64,000 nt of DNA from Sphingobium sp. JS3065. GTDB taxonomy: Bacteria; Pseudomonadota; Alphaproteobacteria; Sphingomonadales; Sphingomonadaceae. Position numbers and translations under genes: made by a program. The notes beneath the pieces are model-generated. The model searched no databases, was not told the origin of the DNA, and saw only the letters and a program-made list of their open reading frames with translations. Shown here one piece after another: positions 25,990-34,536 of the stretch (its first letter is position 1; each line of letters opens with the position of its first letter). Where the stretch lies: the NCBI RefSeq assembly GCF_026427355.1, contig NZ_CP102665.1, positions 928,501 through 992,500 on the forward strand. The letters run 5' to 3'.

Positions 25990-26352
25990 GTGGCAGACCC
26001 TCATGTGAGCAGCCGGGTTGCCATAGCCGATGCCGGGCATCCTGGACGTTCTTCTCGATCTGGCCCTTTTCCCAGCCTGCTGCCGGATTACAGAGCTCGG
26101 CCTCGAACAGATAATGACTGACCATGGTGAGGAAGCGATTGTTGACGTTGCGCTCCTTGCCGCGCCCGACCTTATCGACGGCGGTGCGCATATTGTCATA
26201 GATGCCCCGGCGCGGAACATCACCCAGCACGCGGAACGCATGATTATGGGCATCGAACAGCATCTCGTGGGTCTGGAGCAAATAGGCCCGCACGAGAAAG
26301 GCGCGGCTGTAGCTGAGCTTGAAGTGGGCGACCTGCAGCTTGGTGTGCACGC
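25990..26352 (-). pseudogene. istA: IS21 istA, central segment in inverted orientation
   Basis: Minus-strand reading gives IstA catalytic-core sequence: GVHTKLQVAHFKLSYSRAFL, EMLFDAHNHAFRVLGDVPRR, GIYDNMRTAVDKVGRGKE and GWEKGQIEKNVQDARHRLWQ. Natural sequence starts at the junction near 26353 and is lost after RLWQP. The segment is opposite in direction to the rest of the element. Confidence 0.8.
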
Positions 26353-26357
26353 CGCCG

Positions 26358-26849
26358 ATGCGGGTCTATCCCGATCGCTTCCTGGCCGTCGCCGAAGGGC
26401 AAGTCATATGCGAGCATCAGCGCATCATCGACCGATCCCATGATGGGCCGGGGCACACCGTCTATGACTGGCGTCATTATCTGGCAGTGGTTCAGCGAAA
26501 GCCCGGCGCCCTGCGCAACGGCGCGCCGTTCCTCGAACTGCCCGAGGCCTTCCAGCGGCTGCAACGGCATCTGCTGCGCAATCCCGGCGGCGACAGGGAA
26601 ATGGTCGAGATCCTCGCGCTGGTCCTGCAGCATGACGAAGAGGCGGTACTGACCGCCGTAGCCATGGCGCTGGACGCCGGCGTTCCGACTAAGACCCATA
26701 TCCTCAACCTGCTGCACCGGCTGCTCGATGGAAAACCGCTCTCGACGCCTCCGGTGACGGCGCCGCAGGCGTTGAGGCTGGTCAGCGAGCCGATGGCCAA
26801 TGTCGAACGCTACGATGCGTTGCGCGGGGAGAACCGTCATGCGTCATGA
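26358..26849 (+). pseudogene. istA: IS21 istA, 3' segment
   Basis: Plus-strand C-terminal part of IstA, from MRVYPDRFLAVAEGQVICEH and the [20 protein letters not shown] block to the end, overlapping the start of istB by about 11 bases. It lacks all catalytic residues, which partly lie in the inverted piece. Confidence 0.82.
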
Positions 26850-27621
26850 TCCCGCTACCGGCGCCCTCGTCGTGATGCTGCGCGGCCTGAAAATGCCCGG
26901 CATGGCCCAGGCCGTGACCGGCCTCATGCAGCAGGGATCGCCCGCCTTCGAGGCGGCGGTGCCAATCCTCTCCCAGTTGCTGAAAGCCGAGACGGCCGAA
27001 CGCGAGGTGCGATCCGTAGCCTATCAGCTCAAGGTTGCGCGGTTCCCGGCCTATCGTGATCTGGCAGGCTTCGACTTTGCCAGCAGCGAGATCAATGAAG
27101 CGCTGGTGCGCCAGTTGCACCGCTGTGACTTCATCGACGTCGCCGACAATGTGGTGCTGGTCGGCGGCCCCGGCACCGGGAAGACCCATGTCGCCACGGC
27201 GCTGGGCGTTCAGGCCATCGAGCATCATCGAAAGCGGGTCCGCTTCTTCTCCACGGTCGAACTGGTCAATGCCCTGGAACAGGAAAAGGCCCAGGGGCGC
27301 GCCCGGCAGATCGCCAACCGGCTCGTCCACTCGGACCTCGTCGTGTTGGACGAACTGGGTTATCTGCCGTTCAGTGCCTCCGGCGGCGCGCTGCTCTTCC
27401 ACCTGCTGAGCAAATTATACGAGCGCACCAGCGTCATCATAACCATGAACCTTAGCTTCAGCGAGTGGGCCACCGTGTTCGGCGACGCGAAGATGACCAC
27501 CGCGCTCCTCGATCGGCTCACCCATTACTGCCACATCCTGGAGACCGGCAACGACAGCTTCCGGTTCAAAAACAGCTCGGCCCAGCAGGCCAGACCCAGA
27601 AAGGAGAAACCCGCACCTTGA
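26839..27621 (+). CDS. istB: IS21 helper ATPase IstB (second element)
   Basis: A 260-residue IstB-type AAA+ ATPase with Walker [15 protein letters not shown], Walker [13 protein letters not shown] and the sensor region [16 protein letters not shown]. The ATG at 26839, preceded by GGGGAGAA, starts inside the istA end. It is intact, but its partner IstA is broken. Confidence 0.93.
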   Translation: MRHDPATGALVVMLRGLKMPGMAQAVTGLMQQGSPAFEAAVPILSQLLKAETAEREVRSVAYQLKVARFPAYRDLAGFDFASSEINEALVRQLHRCDFIDVADNVVLVGGPGTGKTHVATALGVQAIEHHRKRVRFFSTVELVNALEQEKAQGRARQIANRLVHSDLVVLDELGYLPFSASGGALLFHLLSKLYERTSVIITMNLSFSEWATVFGDAKMTTALLDRLTHYCHILETGNDSFRFKNSSAQQARPRKEKPAP

Positions 27622-28079
27622 CCCACATATGACATCCGAAACATAACCATCAGGCGGGTCACTTCTCAACGGCAATCAACATCCCGTCCGCATCGCGCCA
27701 TTCCCCGACGCCTATTGGCGCGATGTTCATCTCCGAAACCGGACGTTTGCGGATGCCATACATCGAACCGCAACGACTAGGCTGGGACAAAACTGCCGTC
27801 CCTGATGTCATGTCAATTGGCAGGTTCTGTCATGGTAGCCGACATCGGTGTTTTTCTATTCGGTGATGGGGCTCGCGGGCCGGGCGACATGGGGCTGCAG
27901 AACGCACGTTCGAAAAATTGTCCCGACACATTAGCGGGTGTCAAGCGGATGCTAGTCGTCCCTCCGTTTCCAACAATCATGAGTTGGAAATTTTACTCGC
28001 ATCATCGATTTTTTATCGACCGACTGAGGTGGGGCCCGTGCAGTGGCGTCTAGCCAGCAATCCTGAGTGAGTATTGCCG
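27622..28079. other. intergenic stretch before the biosynthetic-type cluster
   Basis: About 460 bases holding the presumed right end of the rearranged IS21 and the leader of the cluster that starts at 28080. An 82-codon frame at 27805-28053 lacks a ribosome site and protein-like composition. No sigma-factor box was confidently found. Confidence 0.35.
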
Positions 28080-28622
28080 ATGAGCGAAGCCGTTAGGGCC
28101 TTTGTAGCCAATCGATTTGCGGAGCAGCATGGCGCCCAGCCTTGCATGAATTATGACCAGTGGCACGTCGTTCACGCGCAGAGCAAGCAACCCATGGCAG
28201 CACTAGCCGTGCGCCCCGCGTCCAACGAAGCCCTGTTCCTCGAAACCTATCTCAGCGCACCGATTGAGCAGGCTGTTTCTCTGGCGTTCGGGTATGCCGT
28301 TCCGCGCGATGCGATCGTGGAGATCGGATGTCTGGCTGCGGTCCCAACTGCGGCAATGCTGACGCTTTGGAACAGCGCAGCTGCCAGCCTGGTCGGCCAG
28401 CACAGGGTGGCCGTCGCCACGCTCACCTTGCCTTTGCGCAAGATGTTCGCGCGGGTCGGTCTTCCCTTTGTCGAACTGGCGACAGCAGACCCTGATAGGC
28501 TGTATGCAGATGCACGGGGCCGTTGGGGCTCCTATTATGACACCCGCCCGATCGTTTGCGCCGGCGAGATCGCGGCGGGATGTGCCGCCTTGCAAGCCTT
28601 TGGACCGGGGGCACGCCAATGA
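28080..28622 (+). CDS. thermostable hemolysin-family (acyltransferase-like) protein
   Basis: A 180-residue protein that I place in the thermostable hemolysin family (PF12261), related in fold to GNAT/autoinducer-synthase acyltransferases. Family-like segments are ALFLETYLSAPIEQAVSLAF, the acidic-hydrophobic block VEIGCLAAVPTAAMLTLW, and LRKMFARVGLPFVELATADP with WGSYYDTRPIVCAGEI. Despite the name, no membrane or export signal is present, so a cytoplasmic enzyme is more likely than a lytic toxin. The ATG at 28080 is chosen over a TTG six bases upstream. The stop overlaps the start of the fused ligase/oxidase (ATGA), and family members are commonly found beside AMP-ligase and SDR genes, as here. 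Confidence 0.78.
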   Translation: MSEAVRAFVANRFAEQHGAQPCMNYDQWHVVHAQSKQPMAALAVRPASNEALFLETYLSAPIEQAVSLAFGYAVPRDAIVEIGCLAAVPTAAMLTLWNSAAASLVGQHRVAVATLTLPLRKMFARVGLPFVELATADPDRLYADARGRWGSYYDTRPIVCAGEIAAGCAALQAFGPGARQ

Positions 28623-30658
28623 GCACCCTGCTGCAAGCGATTTTCGCGCGCGCTGAACAGCGCGGGCAACGAATCGCCATCGATGATGGATGTCGCCAGA
28701 TCGCGTACGCTGAATTGCCCAATCTGGTCACGGCCATGGAGGACAGCATCGAGCGGGCGACGACCGCTGTCGGACCTGTCGCGATAGCATTGGATAATGG
28801 CATCGACTGGGTCTTGGCTGATCTTGCGCTACTGTCGATGGGACGTCCGTGCATTCCACTGCCTGGCTTCTTCACCGCGATGCAACGGGACAAGGCCCTC
28901 GCCGATGCAGGCGCCGTGGCGATGATCACGCCCGACGGCATCGTGCCACTGGCCTATGCGCCAGCAACGCTGCCATCCGGCACGGCGAAGATCAGCTACA
29001 CGTCCGGATCGACTGGCGATCCGACGGGCATTTGCCTTGACGAGCGGCTGATGTTGCAAACGGCGCAGGCGATTGTCGGCAGGCTCGGCGAAGGGATGGC
29101 CGGCATCCATCTGCCGCTGCTGCCCCTGGCGGTGCTGCTTGAAAATGTCGCCGGCCTCTATGCGGCGCTGCACGCCGGGGGCCGCTATCTCGTCCGTTCG
29201 CCTTCAGTCGTCGGGCTCGCCAACCCTTTCATGGCGGATGACGCCAAGATGGTAGAGGCGATAAAGAGCCAGGCGGCGACCAGCCTGATCCTCGTGCCGG
29301 AATATCTGGCGCGGCTGGTAGATTATATGGAGCGGACGAACACGCGCCTGCCCGATCTGCGCATCGTCGCCGTGGGCGGTTCTCGTCTGCCCGTTTCGCT
29401 GATGCAGCGTGCGGAGCAGGTCGGATTGCCCGTGCTGCAAGGCTATGGCCTTACCGAATGCGGATCGGTCATATCGCTCGAAACCGTCGGTGAGCGCGAT
29501 CGCGGCTCAGTGGGCTATCCGTTGGACCATGCGACCGTCTCGCTGGCACCCGACGGGGAAATCGTTGTCGATGGCGATTTTCATCTCGGCACGGTGGGGC
29601 ATCCGCGTGAGAGCGGCCCTATCTTCACCGGCGATATCGGCGCGATGGACGAAGCGGGACGGCTTTCGATCGTCGGCCGCAAATCCAGCCTCATCATCAC
29701 CAGTTTCGGCCGGAACGTCGCGCCCGAATGGGTAGAGGAGCAACTGGTCGCGCAGCCGCAGATCGCGCAGGCTATGGTCTATGGTGACGGCGAGGCGACA
29801 TTGAGCGCCTTCATCGTGCCTTCGTCCCGTGACGCCGATATCGCCGCAGGCGTGGCGGCTGCCAATGCGGGCCTGCCGGCCTATGCGCAGATCGACCGCT
29901 GGCAACCGTCCTACCCCTTCCTGCCGACGGACGGCACGCTGACGCCCAATGGCCGCTTGCGTCGCGCTGCCATCCGGGATCGCGCCGCGCGTAGACCCTT
30001 CTTCGACCGGCTGTGCGCAGAAACCGCACCGGCGCGTGCGCGCCTGATGACTGTGCCGCAATTGCAGGCTGGCCTTGCGGGACAGATCAGCCGCGCGACC
30101 TATGTGGCCTATCTGAGCCAAGCCTATCATCATGTCAGCCATACCGTTCCGCTGATGCGTCTGGCGCGCGCAGGCCTGTCGGCCAAGCCGATGCTTGTGG
30201 AAGCGCTCGACGACTATATCGCGGAAGAGGAAGGCCATGAACATTGGATCCTCGACGACATCCGCGCGGCGGGCGGCAACGTCGACGCAGTGTTGGCGCA
30301 GGGCCCCTCGCCGGCGACCGCGCGCATGGTCGACCACGCCTATGCCACGCTGACCAACGGCAATCCGGCGGCCTTCTTCGGCATGGTTTTCGTGCTGGAG
30401 GGGACGAGCATCGCGCTGGCGAGCAATGGCGCCGAAGCGGTGCAATCGTCACTGGGCCTGCCTGCATCCGCCTTCACCTATCTGACGTCGCATGGCGCTC
30501 TGGATCAGGATCATATGCGCTTTTTCGAAAAGCTGGTGAACAGCCTCGATGATCGCGCAGACGAAGAGGCCATCGTCGCCATGGCAAACGACATATTCGA
30601 CCTGTTCGCAGGCCTTTTCGCAGCCATTCCCATGGAGGACGACCTTGCAGCAGCTTGA
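28619..30658 (+). CDS. fused AMP-dependent ligase and heme-oxygenase-like putative diiron oxidase
   Basis: A 679-residue two-domain protein. Residues about 1-480 form an adenylate-forming domain: P-loop SYTSGSTGDPTGI, A5 motif GYGLTECGSV, A7 FTGDIGAMDEAGRL and hinge GRKSSLIITSFGRN. In the A10 motif LTPNGRLRRAA the usual catalytic Lys is Arg. Residues about 480-679 form a TenA/PqqC-like helical domain with likely metal ligands in EEEGHEHWILDD, in VLEGTS and in LTSHGALDQDHMRFFEK (H, D and H spaced as in diiron HDO enzymes). A plausible role is activation of a carboxylic or fatty acid and its oxidation on the same chain. ATGA overlap with the gene before, 14-base overlap with the SDR after. Confidence 0.82.
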   Translation: MSTLLQAIFARAEQRGQRIAIDDGCRQIAYAELPNLVTAMEDSIERATTAVGPVAIALDNGIDWVLADLALLSMGRPCIPLPGFFTAMQRDKALADAGAVAMITPDGIVPLAYAPATLPSGTAKISYTSGSTGDPTGICLDERLMLQTAQAIVGRLGEGMAGIHLPLLPLAVLLENVAGLYAALHAGGRYLVRSPSVVGLANPFMADDAKMVEAIKSQAATSLILVPEYLARLVDYMERTNTRLPDLRIVAVGGSRLPVSLMQRAEQVGLPVLQGYGLTECGSVISLETVGERDRGSVGYPLDHATVSLAPDGEIVVDGDFHLGTVGHPRESGPIFTGDIGAMDEAGRLSIVGRKSSLIITSFGRNVAPEWVEEQLVAQPQIAQAMVYGDGEATLSAFIVPSSRDADIAAGVAAANAGLPAYAQIDRWQPSYPFLPTDGTLTPNGRLRRAAIRDRAARRPFFDRLCAETAPARARLMTVPQLQAGLAGQISRATYVAYLSQAYHHVSHTVPLMRLARAGLSAKPMLVEALDDYIAEEEGHEHWILDDIRAAGGNVDAVLAQGPSPATARMVDHAYATLTNGNPAAFFGMVFVLEGTSIALASNGAEAVQSSLGLPASAFTYLTSHGALDQDHMRFFEKLVNSLDDRADEEAIVAMANDIFDLFAGLFAAIPMEDDLAAA

Positions 30659-31406
30659 AGGAAAACGGGTCGTGCTGACGGGTGCGGCGGGCGGGCTCGG
30701 CGCGCCGCTCGCGGGAATGCTCCGCGCACAGGGTGCCCACGTCACCGGCATAGACCGGATGGAATGCGCGGCGTGCGACGACAGCATCGTCACCGACCTT
30801 GCCGATGACGGATCGTTGACCGCGCTCGCACAGACGCTGGCGACCGACACGCCGGACATATTGATCAACTTGGCTGGCGTCATGCGCTTTGGCCTGCATG
30901 AGGATCAATCGACCGACGGCCTTGCGCTTTGCTATCGCGTCAATCTCTATGTGCCGGCGGTCTTGGCGCAGGCTGTAGCAGCGCCGATGCGCGGGCGCGG
31001 CCACGGCCGGATCGTCAATATCGGGTCGGTGCTGGGTGCCATTCCCTATCCCTGGTTCGCAGCCTATTCCAGCAGCAAGGCGGGCCTTGCGGCACTCAGC
31101 CAAAGCCTTCGGCGCGAACTGGCCGGTAGCGGCGTCGAGGTCACGCATGTCAGTCCGCGCGCAGCCAGGACGCAGCTCAACAACAGCGACGTCAACCGTT
31201 TCCTGGCGATCACCAACATGAAAGCCGATGAGCCGGATGCTGTGGCCAGCAAGATATTGAATGCGATCCTGCAACGCCGCCAGTCAGTCTCGATCGGGCG
31301 CATGGAGCGACTTTATGCGATCCTGAACGCCCTTTCGCCGCGCGTCATCGATAATGGCATCGCGCCGCAAATTCGCCGCGCCCGAGCCGAATTCTGTCAA
31401 AAATAA
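30645..31406 (+). CDS. short-chain dehydrogenase/reductase
   Basis: A 253-residue classical SDR. The cofactor motif TGAAGGLG is near residues 13-20, NLAG near 75, the catalytic Ser in NIGSVLGAIP and the YSSSK Tyr/Lys pair near 145. The Asp after the second strand (GIDRME) suggests NAD(H). A TTG start at 30645 is proposed: GGAGG lies six bases upstream, it gives the usual short N-terminus before the first strand, and it overlaps the preceding gene by 14 bases. Probably reduces or oxidises the product of the ligase/oxidase. Confidence 0.85.
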   Translation: MQQLEGKRVVLTGAAGGLGAPLAGMLRAQGAHVTGIDRMECAACDDSIVTDLADDGSLTALAQTLATDTPDILINLAGVMRFGLHEDQSTDGLALCYRVNLYVPAVLAQAVAAPMRGRGHGRIVNIGSVLGAIPYPWFAAYSSSKAGLAALSQSLRRELAGSGVEVTHVSPRAARTQLNNSDVNRFLAITNMKADEPDAVASKILNAILQRRQSVSIGRMERLYAILNALSPRVIDNGIAPQIRRARAEFCQK

Positions 31407-31420
31407 TAGGAGAGGAAGTC

Positions 31421-32053
31421 ATGAAAATCCATTTCGTACTGGCGACCTTGCTGGCCGTTGCCGTGCCGACCGCGGCAACGGCCGGGATGCCCGAGGAGGT
31501 GAAGTCGATCAACGACAACTGGGCGCGCATTTCATACCAGATGAATGGCTCCAGCCACCAAACGACCGCGCTGGACCAGCTGGCACGGCAGGCAGATCAG
31601 GTCGTGGCGCGTTACCCCAAACAGGCCGAGCCGCTCCTGTGGCAGGGAATTGTGGTCAGTGAACAGGCCAACCGCGCCAATATCTTCCACAAGCTGGGCC
31701 TCGCCACCCGCGCCCGGGACATATTGACTCGCGCCTATGCCATCAATCCGCGCGCGGGCAATGGCGGCGTGGCGATGAGCCTTGGCGTCCTTTATTATAA
31801 GGTGCCGGGCTCGCCGATCGGCTTTGGCGACGATGCGCGCGCGCGCCAGCTGCTGCAACAGGCGCTCGCGCTCGATCCCGATGGTCTCGACGCCAATTAT
31901 TTCTGGGGCGACTTCCTCTATGACCAGGGCGACACGGCCGGTGCGAAGGCCGCGCTCGCAAAGGCGCTGCGTGCCCCACATGATCCGGATCGACCCGTCT
32001 GGGATACCGGACGCCGCAGGGAAGTGCAGGGCCTGCTGAAGAAGATCGGCTGA
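31421..32053 (+). CDS. exported TPR-type protein
   Basis: A 210-residue protein with a clear signal peptide (FVLATLLAVAVPTAATAG) and a periplasmic helical body of TPR character: QADQVVARYPKQAEPLLWQG, LATRARDILTRAYAINPRAG, ARQLLQQALALDPDGLDANY and AKAALAKALRAPH. It resembles TatT-like TRAP-transporter accessory proteins. It starts 14 bases after the SDR, with AGGAGAGGAAG as ribosome site, and its stop is fused to the next start (TGATG), so it belongs to the operon. A scaffold or binding role in the periplasm is inferred. Confidence 0.75.
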   Translation: MKIHFVLATLLAVAVPTAATAGMPEEVKSINDNWARISYQMNGSSHQTTALDQLARQADQVVARYPKQAEPLLWQGIVVSEQANRANIFHKLGLATRARDILTRAYAINPRAGNGGVAMSLGVLYYKVPGSPIGFGDDARARQLLQQALALDPDGLDANYFWGDFLYDQGDTAGAKAALAKALRAPHDPDRPVWDTGRRREVQGLLKKIG

Positions 32054-32682
32054 TGGGATTCGCGCGTTCGCTTGCGCGGCAGCTGGCCGAGCCGAGCGGT
32101 TTTGCCGGCGCGCTGTGCGGCGCGGCGATGGACGTCGCCAACCGGGCGCCGATGCGGATGGCGATCGACCTTCTGGCGCCCGCGGACGGCGAAGTCCTGC
32201 TGGATGCCGGTTGCGGGACCGGAGCCGCAACACAGGACATCTTCCGACGCGCCTCCTGCCGGATCATCGCCGTCGATCAGTCGGCGACGATGATTCGCCG
32301 CGCCCGGTCCCGCATGAAGACGTCCGGGCGCGACCGGGTGGAACTACATCATGGCCGATTGGAAGACCTGCCATGTCCGCCCGGCATGTTTGATGCTGCC
32401 CTCGCACTCAACATCCTCTATTTCTGCGACGAGGCGTCTGCGATGATCGATGCTATCCGCACATATCTCAGGCCCGGCGGTCGCCTCGTCTCATATGTCA
32501 CTCACCGCAACACGATGGAAAACTGGGCCTTCACGCGCGAAGGACTTCATCGCCTGTATGACGAGCACCAACTTGGATCAGCCCTGATGACGGGTGGTTT
32601 CGATCCTGCACGGATCAGAATCGAAACCAGAACCGTTGCGCCCGGCATACAGGGGCTGTTGGCTACGGCCTACGCCACCTGA
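32053..32682 (+). CDS. class I SAM-dependent methyltransferase
   Basis: A 209-residue class I methyltransferase. Motif I is LLDAGCGTGAATQD (about residues 50-63), the acidic end of strand 2 is IIAVDQSATMI, motif post-II is GRLEDLPCPPGMFDAALALN and a later strand is YLRPGGRLVSYV. It is translationally coupled to the TPR gene. The substrate is unknown; a small-molecule or lipid methylation in the same pathway is the obvious inference. Confidence 0.85.
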   Translation: MGFARSLARQLAEPSGFAGALCGAAMDVANRAPMRMAIDLLAPADGEVLLDAGCGTGAATQDIFRRASCRIIAVDQSATMIRRARSRMKTSGRDRVELHHGRLEDLPCPPGMFDAALALNILYFCDEASAMIDAIRTYLRPGGRLVSYVTHRNTMENWAFTREGLHRLYDEHQLGSALMTGGFDPARIRIETRTVAPGIQGLLATAYAT

Positions 32683-32693
32683 CCCAGGCTCGC

Positions 32694-33137
32694 TCAATAA
32701 CGCAGATTGATGGCGATCGCGCTGCCCTGCTCGTTCACGGTGAAGCTGGATGCACTGAAGCTGGGTGGCCCCATGATGTGAGGATTGTTGGACAGCCCCC
32801 ATCCCTCCGTCGGGAACATACCGAAGCGCAGATCGAGCTTCCGGTCTTCATTGGCATCATGATAGGCGATTACCGCATATTCGCCGGGAGGCAGATCATC
32901 GAACTGCGCCGTCACGGATGCTGCGGTCGCGCGAACTTGTATCACCTTGACCGCTTGCTCCTCATGGCGGAATCCCCTGGCGCCACGATATAGAGCGAAG
33001 CGGATCCATCCGCGGCCAGGCCTGACATGGTCGGCCCTGACTTCCAAAGGAGCCGCGCTGGCCGATGCCGGCGATAGCCACAGGCTGGCCGCGCACCCTA
33101 CGATGACCATCAGTCTTCGATTTCGTTGACGTCTCAT
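32694..33137 (-). CDS. DUF2141 exported protein
   Basis: A 147-residue secreted protein with signal peptide (LMVIVGCAASLWLSPASASA) and a DUF2141 transthyretin-like beta-sandwich. Typical segments are GWIRFALYRGARGFR, LPPGEYAVIAYHDANEDRKL with D-rich turn, and the PTEGWGLSNNP block. Function of the family is unknown. It is on the opposite strand inside the cluster, convergent with the methyltransferase and divergent from sodC. Confidence 0.82.
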   Translation of the reverse strand: MRRQRNRRLMVIVGCAASLWLSPASASAAPLEVRADHVRPGRGWIRFALYRGARGFRHEEQAVKVIQVRATAASVTAQFDDLPPGEYAVIAYHDANEDRKLDLRFGMFPTEGWGLSNNPHIMGPPSFSASSFTVNEQGSAIAINLRY

Positions 33138-33311
33138 TGCGCGCCTTTCCCATGTTCGTCGCTTTCCACCAATCGACGCCGCCGCGGGAGGCCGACCACA
33201 GCTTCAGGCACAGCCGGATCGAAATTTTGGATCAGCATGACTGAGGGGACAGTCGATCCGTGGCGTCTCATGCCGACCGCGCCGCCGAAAGGCTTTTTCA
33301 GGGAGAAGATT

Positions 33312-33827
33312 ATGCCCCGCCTGCCCATTTTGCTGCTTGCGTCATGCACTCTCGTGGCTGCGGCCCCGGCAGAGACCGGCAAGCGTTACAGCTTTGGCAA
33401 TTCGAAGACCGGCGTCAGCGGCGAAGTGAGGCTGAAAGACGCACCCAATGGCGTATTGGTGCATATTGAAGCGACTGGTTTGCAGCCGGGTTGGCACGCC
33501 GTTCATTTCCATGAGAAGGCGGATTGCACGGACCCGATGTTCAAATCGGCCGACGGCCATGTCCATATGGTGACACCCACCTTCCATGGATTGCTGAACC
33601 CGGCCGGAAACGATCTTGGCGACCTGTCTAATATCTTCGCCGATGCGCAAGGCGTCGTGAAGGCGGAGTTGTTTTCGCCGTTCGTTGCCCTGCGCGACGG
33701 GACAACGCGGTCCAACCTGCTCGATGCCGACGGATCTGCACTGGTCATCCATGCCAATGCGGACGACTATGCGACGCAGCCGATCGGAGGTGCGGGCGCG
33801 CGGGTGGCTTGTACCGGGATCCAATAA
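33312..33827 (+). CDS. sodC: Cu/Zn superoxide dismutase, Zn-site residue altered
   Basis: A 171-residue periplasmic Cu/Zn SOD with signal peptide (PILLLASCTLVAAAPAETG). Copper ligands are visible in HAVHFHEKADC (two His), in the bridging His of DGHVHM and in the late His of LVIHANADDY. The C-terminal GGAGARVAC closes the disulphide. Of the zinc site, TFHG and the GDL Asp remain. The His that normally stands three residues before that Asp (H-x-G-D) is Asp here (NDLGDLSN), so zinc binding may differ. The ATG at 33312 with GGGAGAAG upstream is chosen over longer in-frame starts. Presumably detoxifies superoxide; perhaps linked to the oxidase and iron uptake neighbours. Confidence 0.85.
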   Translation: MPRLPILLLASCTLVAAAPAETGKRYSFGNSKTGVSGEVRLKDAPNGVLVHIEATGLQPGWHAVHFHEKADCTDPMFKSADGHVHMVTPTFHGLLNPAGNDLGDLSNIFADAQGVVKAELFSPFVALRDGTTRSNLLDADGSALVIHANADDYATQPIGGAGARVACTGIQ

Positions 33828-33860
33828 TGCGGGTTTCCTTGAGTGCCGCGACCTGTGTAA

Positions 33861-34460
33861 ATGGCAGACGGCTGGATTAACGCTATAATGACGACAGCGG
33901 CTACGCCCGATCGGGTGCCCGGGAGGTGGGCCGTCGAGAACGAACAAAATTGTGCGGAGGGTCTCACGGCCGTTCTGGCGGCGCAACGAACCCAGCTATT
34001 GCGATTTTTCACGAGTCGTACCGGCAGTGAGGCAGAGGCCGAGGATGTCGTGCAGGAGATCTGGCTGCATGTGGCGCGGGCAGACACCGGGCCGGTCGCC
34101 AATCCCATGGCCTTTCTGTATCGGACCGGGATGAATATCGTCGTCGACCGCGTTCGCGAGCGGCAACGGCGGATCAGGCGAGAGCAGGGCTGGTCGGCTA
34201 CCGTTGTCGAGCACAGGGGAGGGGAGGCCACGGACGAAAGCCCATCGCCCTACGACGTTGTTGAAGGGCGCGATCAAGCCGCACATCTTGCAAAAGCAAT
34301 CGACGCGCTGCCACCGGGGGCGGCGCGCGTTTTCCGCCGGCACAAGCTGGATGGCCTCAGCCATGCAGAGGTCGCGGCGGAGTTCGGCATCAGCCGCAGC
34401 GCTGTTGAAAAGCATATCGCTGTCGCTCTGCGCCATCTGCGCCAGGCAATCGAGCGATGA
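33861..34460 (+). CDS. FecI-type ECF sigma factor
   Basis: A 199-residue ECF sigma factor. Sigma2 has LRFFTSRTGSEAEAEDVVQE and WLHVARADTGPVANPMAFLY; sigma4 has AIDALPPGAARVFRRHKLDG and the recognition helix LSHAEVAAEFGISRSAVEKH. The start is uncertain (33861 or 33888). It is followed by FecR and a STN-type TonB transducer, the classical order for cell-surface signalling, so it should drive expression of the receptor when FecR releases it. Confidence 0.9.
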   Translation: MADGWINAIMTTAATPDRVPGRWAVENEQNCAEGLTAVLAAQRTQLLRFFTSRTGSEAEAEDVVQEIWLHVARADTGPVANPMAFLYRTGMNIVVDRVRERQRRIRREQGWSATVVEHRGGEATDESPSPYDVVEGRDQAAHLAKAIDALPPGAARVFRRHKLDGLSHAEVAAEFGISRSAVEKHIAVALRHLRQAIER

Positions 34461-34536
34461 CGCGGCAGGGCTGGGGTGGTTTGCGTCCGGTGGCGTCTCA
34501 TCGGCAAGGGGTAATGGTCATGAACGGGAGGTCGAA

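Larger units (their letters stand above)
25984..27621 (+). mobile_element. rearranged second IS21-family element
   Basis: It contains an inverted central piece of istA (about 25990-26352, minus), then the 3' part of istA on plus (about 26358-26849) and a complete istB. The N-terminal helix-turn-helix third of istA is absent. This element is of a different IS21 type from the one at 20048-22542 (different IstA and IstB sequences). The right boundary was not defined; it may extend to about 27690. It cannot transpose without IstA from elsewhere. Confidence 0.75.

Noticed and set aside
27805..28053. 82-codon frame upstream of the biosynthetic-type cluster
   Set aside because: No ribosome site, no domain pattern and ordinary intergenic composition.
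28080..28622. True secreted hemolysin
   Set aside because: No signal peptide or membrane segment; the family name is historical and the genomic context is enzymatic.
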